Positions 1-7,297 of a DNA stretch of 40,877 bases are shown piece after piece. Under the pieces are notes generated by a model. It worked only from the letters and a program-made list of their open reading frames with translations, was not told where the DNA came from and searched no databases. This stretch comes from Lachnospiraceae bacterium (GTDB lineage: Bacteria; Bacillota; Clostridia; Lachnospirales; Lachnospiraceae), in the NCBI GenBank assembly GCA_017434885.1, contig JAFSGE010000014.1, forward strand, positions 1-40,877, in the 5' to 3' direction. Made by a program: the position numbers and the translations under genes. How positions within the stretch are numbered: position 1 is the first letter of the stretch; every line of letters starts with the position of its first letter.

Positions 1-78
1 AAGTAATTAAGCGAAATGCTTTTGGATATAGAAACTTTGACAATTTTAGGAATCGAATCTTTTTAGCCTTAACATAAA

Positions 79-107
79 GAGGCACAGGAAATGAATTCCT
101 ATGCCTC
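79..107. other. Imperfect hairpin in the leading intergenic DNA
   Basis: GAGGCA pairs with TGCCTC and AGGAA with TTCCT around a 5-nt loop, with one C/A mismatch. It lies beyond the terminator of the EAL-HDOD gene. On the plus strand AAAAATATTTT follows, on the minus strand TTTATGTT. It could be a weak terminator of a gene outside the window. Nothing else is recognisable in bases 1-142. Confidence 0.35.
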
Positions 108-142
108 AAAAATATTTTACCCCAACTCTTGACAAAGAGCCA

Positions 143-173
143 AAAAAATCCCCTGTCCAACAGGGGATTTTTT
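143..173 (-). terminator. Rho-independent terminator of the EAL-HDOD gene
   Basis: A 13-bp perfect stem has an AATCCCCTG-type core (AAAAAATCCCCTG / CAGGGGATTTTTT) and the loop TCCAA. It ends in T-runs on both strands, so it can work in both directions. It lies about 25 bases after the stop of the gene ending at 197. Confidence 0.85.
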
Positions 174-196
174 CTGCTACAAGCAAACTCAGTATA

Positions 197-1420
197 TTAA
201 TTGGCAAACAAATCTCTGTACCACTGCAATGACTGTGTATATGCCTCATAAACACGCTTCATATCAATATCAGCCACAATCATTTGTCTGGAAACTTCTG
301 ACCAGTTTGCAGCTTCATACTGTGTTACGAAATCAAGAACCGGCATAAACTTTCCTTCTCCGGATACCAAAGCTTCTCTGATATCCTTTGAAACCTTCAC
401 CATATCAAGAGCCTCATCCATGGGTTTGTCAAGAATTAAGTCAAGCACCGAGAACAATCCCATTAGGAAAAGTTCTGAAGAATGTATTGCCATTTCAAAA
501 ATCGGAGCAAGATTCTCTGCAAATTTTGCACGAAGCAGGGAAACTCTGGTAATTTCATTAGGTTTGTCCGCACACAATTCATTGGTTACAGCAGTGTTAA
601 TCCACTTCTTTAAATCCTTCTGTCCAAGCATTGCTGCCGCATGTCTGATAGAAGTAATTTCTGAATTGACAGACATTTTGTTAACCATCTTAAGGAGTGA
701 AATAACAAGTGCCGTATCCCTTCCGATAACATCTGCCGCCTTGGCAAGGTCAAAGTCTTCATCGTTAACCATATTTAATAATTGAATATAGTTTACTTTA
801 AGAGGTGAAACATCTGCCTCTCCCTGCGTAATCGGTGTACGGTAAAATTCGCCTTCATAAAAATGGTAACCGCCTTCTGCTTTCAGTTTTTCAAAATCTT
901 CCTGCGTTTTAATATTTCCTGCACAGAGCTTAATATTAGGATATATCTTACTGAAATAAATTCTCGCCTTGCTGATATCAATTCTTCTGTGATCAAGGAA
1001 AATATAATCCATTAAAAGAAGGACTTCTCTGTACGGTTCAAAACTGGCAACCGCAAGTTTTCTGATTGCAAGTTTAAAGCCACTCTTCTTCAATGCTTTC
1101 AATCTGTTTATGTACATTTCATCCGGTTTAACGGTATTGTCCATTAACAATACAACCTTATTGTGGGAAGCTGCGCACTGCTCTTCAATATCCGTAAAAA
1201 CGGAAATATTGTTAATTTCCACAAACACTTCCTTATCTCCGGCAAGTGCATCCACACCAACCATTTTAATAATATCAAGTCCCGGAATTTCTACAGCGCC
1301 GTCATTACGTCCCGTACCAAGCAAAATAGGATTCAAAAGATAATTTTTACTTTGTACATATAACGAATAAGCCTGTACCGCCATATTTTCATCAAACAAA
1401 GGTATTGTTGCTACAAGCAT
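197..1420 (-). CDS. EAL-HDOD signalling protein with degenerate EAL domain (YuxH-like)
   Basis: A 407-residue soluble protein with the two-domain layout of the YuxH family: an EAL-like barrel (about 1-200) and an HDOD domain (about 205-400). The EAL half has lost the catalytic signature. QAYSL stands where EALLR is expected, and LAIRKLA where active phosphodiesterases have LALDDFG. FVEIN is kept as a structural strand. It is therefore unlikely to hydrolyse cyclic-di-GMP; family knowledge suggests a binding or scaffold role, with HDOD a protein-interaction domain. The ATG at 1420 follows an AAGGAGATTAAGAT ribosome site, and a TATAAT lies at 1461-1466 without a clear -35. It appears to be a single-gene unit closed by the terminator at 143-173. 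Family assignment is firm; biological role is not. Confidence 0.85.
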   Translation of the reverse strand: MLVATIPLFDENMAVQAYSLYVQSKNYLLNPILLGTGRNDGAVEIPGLDIIKMVGVDALAGDKEVFVEINNISVFTDIEEQCAASHNKVVLLMDNTVKPDEMYINRLKALKKSGFKLAIRKLAVASFEPYREVLLLMDYIFLDHRRIDISKARIYFSKIYPNIKLCAGNIKTQEDFEKLKAEGGYHFYEGEFYRTPITQGEADVSPLKVNYIQLLNMVNDEDFDLAKAADVIGRDTALVISLLKMVNKMSVNSEITSIRHAAAMLGQKDLKKWINTAVTNELCADKPNEITRVSLLRAKFAENLAPIFEMAIHSSELFLMGLFSVLDLILDKPMDEALDMVKVSKDIREALVSGEGKFMPVLDFVTQYEAANWSEVSRQMIVADIDMKRVYEAYTQSLQWYRDLFAN

Positions 1421-1545
1421 ATCTTAATCTCCTTATCCTAAAGATTTATCTCCTGCCAATATTATACTACATTTCGTCAGAATTTTATATAGTATTCATA
1501 CAATTTTTTGAAAATTCATTCTTCTCAGACAACTAAATTATCGTT

Positions 1546-2205
1546 TTATAATAATCTCTGTCCGTTTACTGTCAGCCAAAACTCCACTCCCAGCTTTTCT
1601 GCTGCTTTGCGGCAAAGAATCATACGATTTAAGAAAATTTCAAAATAATCCATTACCGTACACATCTTCGTTTCAATTTTAAGTTGTAATTCAATATGTG
1701 AGTCCTTTTCAATAAGAACTTCACTTTCCTTTACAGAATAATTCACCCTGTCATGGATGTCAAAACTTGCAAAATCCTGATTTCTCACACGGGTGTAACG
1801 CACATCTGTTTTGTCTGCTAAAATAAGCGCTGCTGCAATAGAGTTTACCGGAAATGCTGTAGATTCATCATGATTTCCGATTGCTGTAATAATTGTTGCA
1901 ATATCCTCCGGATCAGCTCCCATTCTGTCAAGGATACGGAATGCCATAACCGCGCCGGATTGTGCATGGTCAATCCGGTTAATCACATTTCCGATATCAT
2001 GTAAATATCCGGCAATACTTGCCAATTCTGCTTCTCTTTCACTATAGCCCAGTGTTAATAAAATTTCACTCGCCAATTTTGCCACCTTAGTCACGTGGGC
2101 AAAACTATGCTCTGTATAACCGAGTGCAATCAAAGTCTCATCGGCCTTTTGAATATAAGTTTTTACGGTTTCGTCTTTTACTACATCTGCATATGTTATT
2201 TTCAT
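1546..2205 (-). CDS. HD-domain phosphohydrolase
   Basis: A 219-residue protein with the HD-superfamily metal-binding pattern: H33/H37 (HSFAH), the doublet H69-D70 in YLHDIGN, H80 and H112 (GNHDE). The HD domain covers about 30-150. The C-terminal 60 residues form a small sheet-like tail with no recognised family. HD proteins of this size hydrolyse phosphate esters of nucleotides or signalling nucleotides, but the substrate cannot be read from the sequence. The start is supported by AGAGGTAATTT before ATG. It lies directly downstream of the glycosylase terminator, and the leader holds a TATAAT near 2290 without a good -35. It is not an HD-GYP: no GYP motif is present. Confidence 0.8.
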   Translation of the reverse strand: MKITYADVVKDETVKTYIQKADETLIALGYTEHSFAHVTKVAKLASEILLTLGYSEREAELASIAGYLHDIGNVINRIDHAQSGAVMAFRILDRMGADPEDIATIITAIGNHDESTAFPVNSIAAALILADKTDVRYTRVRNQDFASFDIHDRVNYSVKESEVLIEKDSHIELQLKIETKMCTVMDYFEIFLNRMILCRKAAEKLGVEFWLTVNGQRLL

Positions 2206-2352
2206 AAATTACCTCTTTCTGCTGTCTTTATAATGCATGTCTGCCATTATATTCTTCTGAATATTTTCCCTCAGACTGTTTATTGTAGTTATTATAACAG
2301 AATTTTCCTATAACCGAAAGTATACAATAAGCGCTACAGGTAAATTTAACGT

Positions 2353-2384
2353 AAAAAGTCATGGATTGCTTTGCAATCCATGAC
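2353..2384 (-). terminator. Terminator of the glycosylase gene
   Basis: GTCATGGATTGC pairs perfectly with GCAATCCATGAC across a 3-nt loop (12 bp). On the minus strand it is followed by TTTTTACG. It starts 13 bases past the stop codon at 2398. Confidence 0.87.
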
Positions 2385-2397
2385 CGTCCTTCCATTT

Positions 2398-3240
2398 TTA
2401 TCTTTGGCACTCCGGACAAAAATAAACCGTTCCGCCCAAATAATTTGCTTTTTGAATGATATTTCCGCAATAGGCACAAGGTTTCCCCACTGTCTTTTTA
2501 GAAAGCATGGTTTGATAACCTCCTGCCTCTCCAAATAACGTTTTTTCCGTATTTCTGCCTCCCAACAAGGTCATTTCATTCAGCACGGAAACTACTGCCT
2601 CATACATGTGCATCCAATCCGTTTCCTGCAACGTACCGATTTTATGCTTGGGATGCAAACCCGATTTTAGCAGAATGTCCTGCAGCACCCCATTTCCGAG
2701 TCCCGGAATTCTCTGATGAGTTGCCAAAAACTCTTTGACAGAAATATTTCCTGAAAGCTCCTCTCGCAAAGAAGAAAGGTATTCATAGTCAAACTCCTCT
2801 GTTCCCGGAAAAGGTTTTTCCTTCGCCACGAGATAATAGAAATTTTTATAGGTTTTCGGCTGAATCAGAAACATTGCTCCATACATTGCAACCGTGCAAA
2901 TCAGGCTGCTTCCGTCCTCCAGCGCAATCCCTGTCTGATAACGCTCCGGTAACTTGGCACCCGGTGCAAAATAGCGTAAATTAGCACCGTCGCCGACTAC
3001 AAAGCTGTATTTTTCTTCTTTTTCCGCCTTATCATCCAGTTCTATCTCTATCATACTGCCAATTCCGGTTGCCTGCCCGATTACTTTCCCTTCCATAATT
3101 CCGGCATATGCAGCGGGTTCTCCTTCATACCATGCAAAGGAATGAGGCGTATGCGCCGCCTGTACTCCCACAATTTTCTTACCCTTTACGGTTTCATTTA
3201 ACTGTCTTGCAATGACAATACTTTCCGGTATTTCTATCAT
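2398..3240 (-). CDS. Fpg/Nei-family DNA glycosylase-like protein lacking the catalytic N-terminal proline
   Basis: A 280-residue protein of the formamidopyrimidine/endonuclease VIII fold, with an H2TH-like middle (QRIPGLGNGVLQDIL) and a C-terminal Cys4 zinc finger (C255, C258, C275, C278). I start it at the internal ATG at 3240, because GGGGAGGATAT lies directly upstream and the family N-terminus aligns there. Classical Fpg starts M-PELPE and uses Pro2 as nucleophile. Here it reads MIEIPES, so the proline is replaced by isoleucine while the following Glu and the later Pro-Glu are kept. The zinc-finger hairpin reads YLGGTVYF, without the Arg found in active enzymes (GRGT). It is probably a divergent clade with altered or no lyase chemistry. 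It is co-transcribed with the zinc-ribbon gene 44 bases upstream. Confidence 0.8.
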   Translation of the reverse strand: MIEIPESIVIARQLNETVKGKKIVGVQAAHTPHSFAWYEGEPAAYAGIMEGKVIGQATGIGSMIEIELDDKAEKEEKYSFVVGDGANLRYFAPGAKLPERYQTGIALEDGSSLICTVAMYGAMFLIQPKTYKNFYYLVAKEKPFPGTEEFDYEYLSSLREELSGNISVKEFLATHQRIPGLGNGVLQDILLKSGLHPKHKIGTLQETDWMHMYEAVVSVLNEMTLLGGRNTEKTLFGEAGGYQTMLSKKTVGKPCAYCGNIIQKANYLGGTVYFCPECQR

Positions 3241-3284
3241 ATATCCTCCCCGCGTGCTGTAATCAAAATCCACAATCCCCGTCG

Positions 3285-3542
3285 TTATGCTTTCCACCTC
3301 TCTAAGGTAGCAAAATACTGCATCAATCCGGCTTTAGCCTCTTCCACTGACTTCGCGCGACCGCCCTCTACTTCAAAAGGTGCACAGAAGTCAGCCATTT
3401 CCTCCATACTGCATTGCTGGGCAAATGCCCCGTCCTTGTAGCAGTAACAGCAATACGTTTCATTAGCACTGCCATCTTTTTCCGTTCCGTACTGATTCTC
3501 CTGCATAGGCATACCGCAGCTTTGACAAATTTTCATATCCAT
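3285..3542 (-). CDS. Small zinc-ribbon protein
   Basis: An 85-residue protein with metal-binding cysteines C6 and C9 (CQSCGMPM) and a second group C31/C32/C34 in YCCYCYKDG. This is the pattern of the putative zinc-ribbon domain family common in Firmicutes. The rest is a helical tail with FCAPFEVEGG and QYFATLERW. No enzymatic motif is visible. The start at 3542 has AAGGAGG eight bases upstream. It is first in a two-gene unit with the glycosylase-like gene, and an inverted repeat sits in its promoter region. Function unknown; in this family such genes often lie next to WYL regulators, as here. Confidence 0.75.
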   Translation of the reverse strand: MDMKICQSCGMPMQENQYGTEKDGSANETYCCYCYKDGAFAQQCSMEEMADFCAPFEVEGGRAKSVEEAKAGLMQYFATLERWKA

Positions 3543-3599
3543 TACGTAGTCCTCCTTTTTTTCTGCAAAATTGATTTTATGAGACTACTATATCAGGAT

Positions 3600-3625
3600 T
3601 AATATGACACCGGCATGTCATATTA
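3600..3625. promoter_or_regulatory. Inverted repeat, candidate operator of the WYL regulator
   Basis: TAATATGACA and TGTCATATTA form a perfect 10-bp inverted repeat around CCGGCA. It lies in the 114-base gap between the WYL regulator and the zinc-ribbon gene. A TATAGT (-10-like) lies downstream on the minus strand, so a bound regulator could block it. The binding partner is inferred from position only. Confidence 0.5.
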
Positions 3626-3656
3626 TAATTATTATGAAAAGAAATCTGTCGTCATG

Positions 3657-4586
3657 TTACAAATCTTCTGCATACCTTTTCTGCATACCTGCAATCCGAT
3701 GATTGATTTCATCTCTTACAAATGCAGGCTCTAACACTTCTGCCGCCGGACCGAAAGACAAAATCATTCCGTAAACCCAGTCATCAACCAAATACCATGA
3801 TTTTATCAAAAAATCTCCGTTCTTTAACACCGTAATATTTTCTTCCTCAAAACGGTCATAAACACGATATGCCTCTGTTTTATCAATCAACAGATGAATT
3901 TCCGCATGCACCTCATTATAATTGATATTTTCATGGGTAACACATGATTCTTTATCAGCTCTCTCTTCATCCGTTATTTCTGCATATGAAAAATTCTCGT
4001 CAAGCACCTCTACCCGTTTCATACGCATTACTTTAAACATCCGTATAGCACCTCTGCTTTCACAAAAAGCACGCAAATACCAGGTATATTCCTTAAATAA
4101 TAACTGCACAGGCCATACTGTCCTGCTTGCCATTTCACCATACTGCCCGTAATAATCAAACCGGATTTTCTTTTTTTGTAAGACCGCTTCTTTTAACTGC
4201 CCATACAATTCCTGTCTTCTGCCGCTCCAATCAGAAAAATCAATAGATACCCATTGAAAGGAATCTACCTTAAAGAATTCTCCAAGTTTCTTTAAAGTTT
4301 CTGCGTTTTCCTGTGCTCCTGTTTCCTGAAGACTGACAAGAGCCGCCAAAATTTCCTGTTGCTCTTCTTTTGATACCAGTCTTTTGTCCAAAACAAACTG
4401 CTCCGTTAATCTGATTCCGCCATTTTTACCTTTTGTGGCATAAATCGGAATGCCCGCCATACTAAGATGTTCCACGTCACGGTAAATGGTTCGCGTAGAT
4501 ACCTCAAACCGCCCGGCAAGCTCCTTTGCCGTGACATTTCCCTTATTCATTAATATGTAAATAATTGCAAGCAGACGATCCAGCAT
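3657..4586 (-). CDS. YafY-type transcriptional regulator (HTH_11 plus WYL)
   Basis: A 309-residue DNA-binding protein. Residues 1-60 hold a winged helix-turn-helix of the HTH_11 type (VTAKELAGRFEVSTRTIYRDV). From about 140 comes a WYL domain (YTWYLRAFCESRGAIRMFKVMRM), followed by the usual C-terminal extension. WYL domains sense small ligands or nucleic acids and control nearby genes. The neighbouring zinc-ribbon/glycosylase pair, with the inverted repeat at 3600-3625, is the natural candidate target. The start has TGGAGATAATAGT before ATG. A good promoter lies at 4632-4660. The ligand is unknown. Confidence 0.88.
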   Translation of the reverse strand: MLDRLLAIIYILMNKGNVTAKELAGRFEVSTRTIYRDVEHLSMAGIPIYATKGKNGGIRLTEQFVLDKRLVSKEEQQEILAALVSLQETGAQENAETLKKLGEFFKVDSFQWVSIDFSDWSGRRQELYGQLKEAVLQKKKIRFDYYGQYGEMASRTVWPVQLLFKEYTWYLRAFCESRGAIRMFKVMRMKRVEVLDENFSYAEITDEERADKESCVTHENINYNEVHAEIHLLIDKTEAYRVYDRFEEENITVLKNGDFLIKSWYLVDDWVYGMILSFGPAAEVLEPAFVRDEINHRIAGMQKRYAEDL

Positions 4587-4631
4587 ACTATTATCTCCAT
4601 GTAATTGGGTTATTTGCTTTTTTCTGCACCC

Positions 4632-4660
4632 ATTTTATCACAATTAAAGCACTTGCTCAA
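4632..4660 (-). promoter_or_regulatory. Sigma-A promoter of the WYL regulator
   Basis: Minus-strand TTGAGC and TAAAAT separated by exactly 17 bases, in the gap after the exchanger gene. Transcription would start about 40 bases before the ATG at 4586. Confidence 0.6.
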
Positions 4661-4674
4661 CCATCTGCTGTCTC

Positions 4675-5610
4675 CTATGAATTCAGCAAATACACAAAAT
4701 ATCCTGCATAACACACCAGCATAAAAATTCCTGCAGGTCTTGTCAGCTTCTTTGTCTTTAATACGCAAAGAAATAATAGCACTCCTGCTAAGATAGCAAT
4801 TGTCATATCAATCACAAAATTAGGCATAAACACAACAGGAGTAATGACTGCGGCAGTACCTACAACAAAAAGAATGTTAAAAATATTACTTCCTACAATG
4901 TTACCGATTGCAATGTCTGCTTTTCCTTTCATTGCCGCAGAAACAGAAGTAAATAATTCAGGAAGTGATGTTCCCAGTGCCACAATGGTAAGTCCGATAA
5001 AACGCTCACTGAGGCCTGCATATTTTGCAATTGCAGTTGCAGCATCAACTGTCACATCACTGCCCCAAACAACCAGTATCAAACCGACTACTGCTGCAAT
5101 AAAAAGTTTCCACATGGGCATTTCTTTGCTTTCTTCCGTTACTTCCTCTTTGTTTTTCTTTGCCATCATAAACAAATAGCCTAAATAAACAAGGAAAAAT
5201 ATCCAAAGAACAACACCTTCCAAACGACTCACTTCATTGCCTGTGTAACCAAGACCAAGAAGTACAAAGGTAATCAAAATCATGTATGGTATTTCAATCC
5301 GAATTGTAGACTTTGCAACTGCAGTTGCAATAATCACGGAAGTCAGGCCCAAAATAACCAGGATATTTAATATATTACTTCCCACAACATTTCCGATAGT
5401 AATGTCTGCACTTCCCTTTAAAGCTGCTGTAATACTTACCGCAGCTTCCGGTGCACTGGTCCCCATTGCTACGATTGTAAGCCCAATTACAAGTTGCGGA
5501 ACACCAAACCTATCGGCAATTCCCGCAGAACCGTCAACAAACCAGTCAGCACCTTTTACTAACATTAAAAAACCTACCGCAAGTAAAACAATTTGTAACA
5601 AAATCTCCAT
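4675..5610 (-). CDS. CaCA-family cation exchanger (calcium/sodium antiporter type) under a manganese riboswitch
   Basis: A 311-residue membrane protein with about ten hydrophobic segments arranged as two inverted repeats. Each repeat has its alpha-motif: GTSAPEA near residue 50 with GNVVGSNILN near 73, and GTSLPELF near 213 with GNIVGSNIFN near 236. The acidic residues in these motifs bind the cation in the family. A charged cytoplasmic loop (about 150-167) separates the halves. The family exchanges Ca2+ against Na+ or H+. Here the leader is a yybP-ykoY riboswitch, which senses Mn2+, so export of manganese (alone or with calcium) is the better guess. AAAAGGAGGAACAAAA precedes the ATG. Confidence 0.88.
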   Translation of the reverse strand: MEILLQIVLLAVGFLMLVKGADWFVDGSAGIADRFGVPQLVIGLTIVAMGTSAPEAAVSITAALKGSADITIGNVVGSNILNILVILGLTSVIIATAVAKSTIRIEIPYMILITFVLLGLGYTGNEVSRLEGVVLWIFFLVYLGYLFMMAKKNKEEVTEESKEMPMWKLFIAAVVGLILVVWGSDVTVDAATAIAKYAGLSERFIGLTIVALGTSLPELFTSVSAAMKGKADIAIGNIVGSNIFNILFVVGTAAVITPVVFMPNFVIDMTIAILAGVLLFLCVLKTKKLTRPAGIFMLVCYAGYFVYLLNS

Positions 5611-5653
5611 TTTTGTTCCTCCTTTTTTAGGAGTTTGTCCTTATTTTTGACAA

Positions 5654-5701
5654 TAAAAAACGAAACTCCTGTCGCAATTTTCATTACCACAAAAGTCTCG
5701 T
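5654..5701 (-). terminator. Riboswitch-controlled intrinsic terminator
   Basis: On the minus strand ACGAGACTTTTGT pairs with ACAGGAGTTTCGT (13 positions, two G-U), followed by TTTTTTATT. Its left arm contains the 3' end of the aptamer P1 stem, so ligand binding and termination compete. The exchanger start is 44 bases downstream. Confidence 0.85.
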
Positions 5702-5785
5702 TACTTAGTCACGAACCGGATTTCTGATTGAAATCGTATTGACGATGTCGTGAACACCATAAGGTGTCAACTACTCCCTTTTATC
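5686..5785 (-). ncRNA. yybP-ykoY (manganese) riboswitch aptamer
   Basis: The minus strand shows the family landmarks in order: AAAAGGGAGTAG at the 5' side, GACATCGTCAATACGA in the middle, a CCGG-containing stem that pairs back (ACGA / TCGT type), and the conserved 3' AACGAGACTTTT, which closes P1 by pairing CTTTT with AAAAG. This matches the class shown in Bacillus, Lactococcus and E. coli to bind Mn2+ and turn export genes on. The expected logic is that Mn2+ stabilises P1 and prevents the terminator at 5654-5701. Recognition is by eye, from conserved blocks and the terminator overlap. Confidence 0.9.
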
Positions 5786-5793
5786 CTTTTTTG

Positions 5794-5822
5794 AGAATAG
5801 CATTCTTTTTTCACAGAATCAA
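5794..5822 (-). promoter_or_regulatory. Promoter of the riboswitch transcript
   Basis: Minus-strand TTGATT (5817-5822) and TATTCT (5794-5799) with a 17-base spacer. The predicted start point is about 5787, just before the aptamer. Confidence 0.65.
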
Positions 5823-5875
5823 GTCTACACCATAATTCTTAACACTATATTAACGATACCTCACTAAAGGAATAA

Positions 5876-7231
5876 CTATATCTTAATTTGTGTCCATTTG
5901 CCCTGCTTGAACCGGACCGAAGCAAAAATAAATCTGGATATCTGATCGCCCAATACTCCAAGCCATATTCCTACAATTCCCCATCCAAGCACATAGCCTC
6001 CGACATAAGAAACCACAGTACGAATCAGGGTAACACTGATGGTGGATGCCATAGCTGTATAAAAGGTATCTCCTGCGCCTCTTAAGCATCCCATATAAAT
6101 CACCTGACTAATCTGGAACACTACTACAAAAATAATTACACGCATAATACCTACACCGATATCCACAATATGTTCTTCCTCAAAGAATAAGCCGAGCAAG
6201 GTTCTTGCCCCTGTAAAATAAACCACAGCTAAGCATACAGAAATAATACCGCCAATAAAACGGCAAATTCCGCCATATTCCTTTGCAAGTTCTTTATCTC
6301 CCGCTCCCAGACTTCGTCCAATTAACGCCACCGCCGCTGACTGTAAACCGTCCCCAAACGAGAAAGAAAGTCCCATAATATTCATACCGACCTGATGAGC
6401 TGCCATAGCATCTGTTCCCTGTTTTGCCGCCATAATCGCTGTCAGCATAAAACCGATTCTCATCAAAATCTGCTCAAAAAACACACTGTATCCCACCTTC
6501 ACCATATGCAGGAACGTTGTAAATACCGGTTTTACCTTATTTTTCAAAATATAAGGAATACTGATAAAGCCCTCCGGCTTCAAAACAGACATAATACTCA
6601 TTACGCAGGCAACCACCGTGCCAAATACCGTAGCTAATGCTGCACCGTGAATCCCCAACGCAGGGAAACCGAAGTGTCCTCCTATCAACAGATAGTTCCC
6701 TATCATATTTACCGTATTGGAGGTAATGTTGGTACGCATGGTAATCTTAGTATTACCCGCACCTCTTTGGGCAGAGTTAATACACATCTGAATACAGTTA
6801 AAAATCATACCACCCATAATAATTCGAAAATATGCTACTGCACTGTCATGGGTTTCCGGCGTGGAACCGCAAAACGCAATAATGGGACCGGCAAAAAGCA
6901 CAAGTACCATACTGAGCACCACTGCTGCAACTACTACAAACACAAGTGCCGTATACAAAATTTCGTTGGCATCCTTCTGCTTATTCTCTCCGCGTCGTCT
7001 CGCAATCAAAGCTGAAACCGCCACATTGGTAGCAAAAAATAGCGATAATCCTAAAAATTTCGGTTGTGTGGTAAGACCTACCGCTGCCACTGCATAGGAG
7101 CCTAATGAACTTACCATAAGCGAATCTACCAAGCCTGCAAAAGACACAAAAAAAGACTCCAATATTGCCGGCCATGCCATATCCACCGTAATTTTCATAT
7201 GTTCCTTATTGTACTTCTGTCCTAAAAACAT
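5876..7231 (-). CDS. MATE-family multidrug/sodium efflux transporter (first copy)
   Basis: A 451-residue protein with about twelve hydrophobic segments in two related halves, the MATE layout. Typical features are SFFVSFAGLVDSLMVSSLGSYAVAAVGLTTQP in helices 1-2 (residues read approximately) and MAAHQVGMNIMGLSFSFGDGLQSAAVALIG in the second half. MATE pumps export cationic compounds against Na+ or H+. I choose the ATG at 7231 over an upstream start at 7285, because AGAAGG lies eight bases before it and the upstream stretch overlaps a hairpin. It lies downstream of the purine permease and may be partly read through from it. The substrate cannot be predicted. Confidence 0.85.
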   Translation of the reverse strand: MFLGQKYNKEHMKITVDMAWPAILESFFVSFAGLVDSLMVSSLGSYAVAAVGLTTQPKFLGLSLFFATNVAVSALIARRRGENKQKDANEILYTALVFVVVAAVVLSMVLVLFAGPIIAFCGSTPETHDSAVAYFRIIMGGMIFNCIQMCINSAQRGAGNTKITMRTNITSNTVNMIGNYLLIGGHFGFPALGIHGAALATVFGTVVACVMSIMSVLKPEGFISIPYILKNKVKPVFTTFLHMVKVGYSVFFEQILMRIGFMLTAIMAAKQGTDAMAAHQVGMNIMGLSFSFGDGLQSAAVALIGRSLGAGDKELAKEYGGICRFIGGIISVCLAVVYFTGARTLLGLFFEEEHIVDIGVGIMRVIIFVVVFQISQVIYMGCLRGAGDTFYTAMASTISVTLIRTVVSYVGGYVLGWGIVGIWLGVLGDQISRFIFASVRFKQGKWTQIKI

Positions 7232-7258
7232 TTTACTTACCTTCTTTTCATAAGAATG

Positions 7259-7284
7259 GCGCACCCCCATCAGAGCGTGCGCCA
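7259..7284 (-). terminator. Hairpin after the purine permease gene
   Basis: GGCGCAC pairs with GTGCGCC around a 12-nt loop, 14 bases after the stop at 7298. On the minus strand only ATTCTT follows, so it is a weak terminator or a 3' stabiliser that allows some read-through into the MATE gene. Confidence 0.5.
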
Positions 7285-7297
7285 ACCGTCAGTTCTT

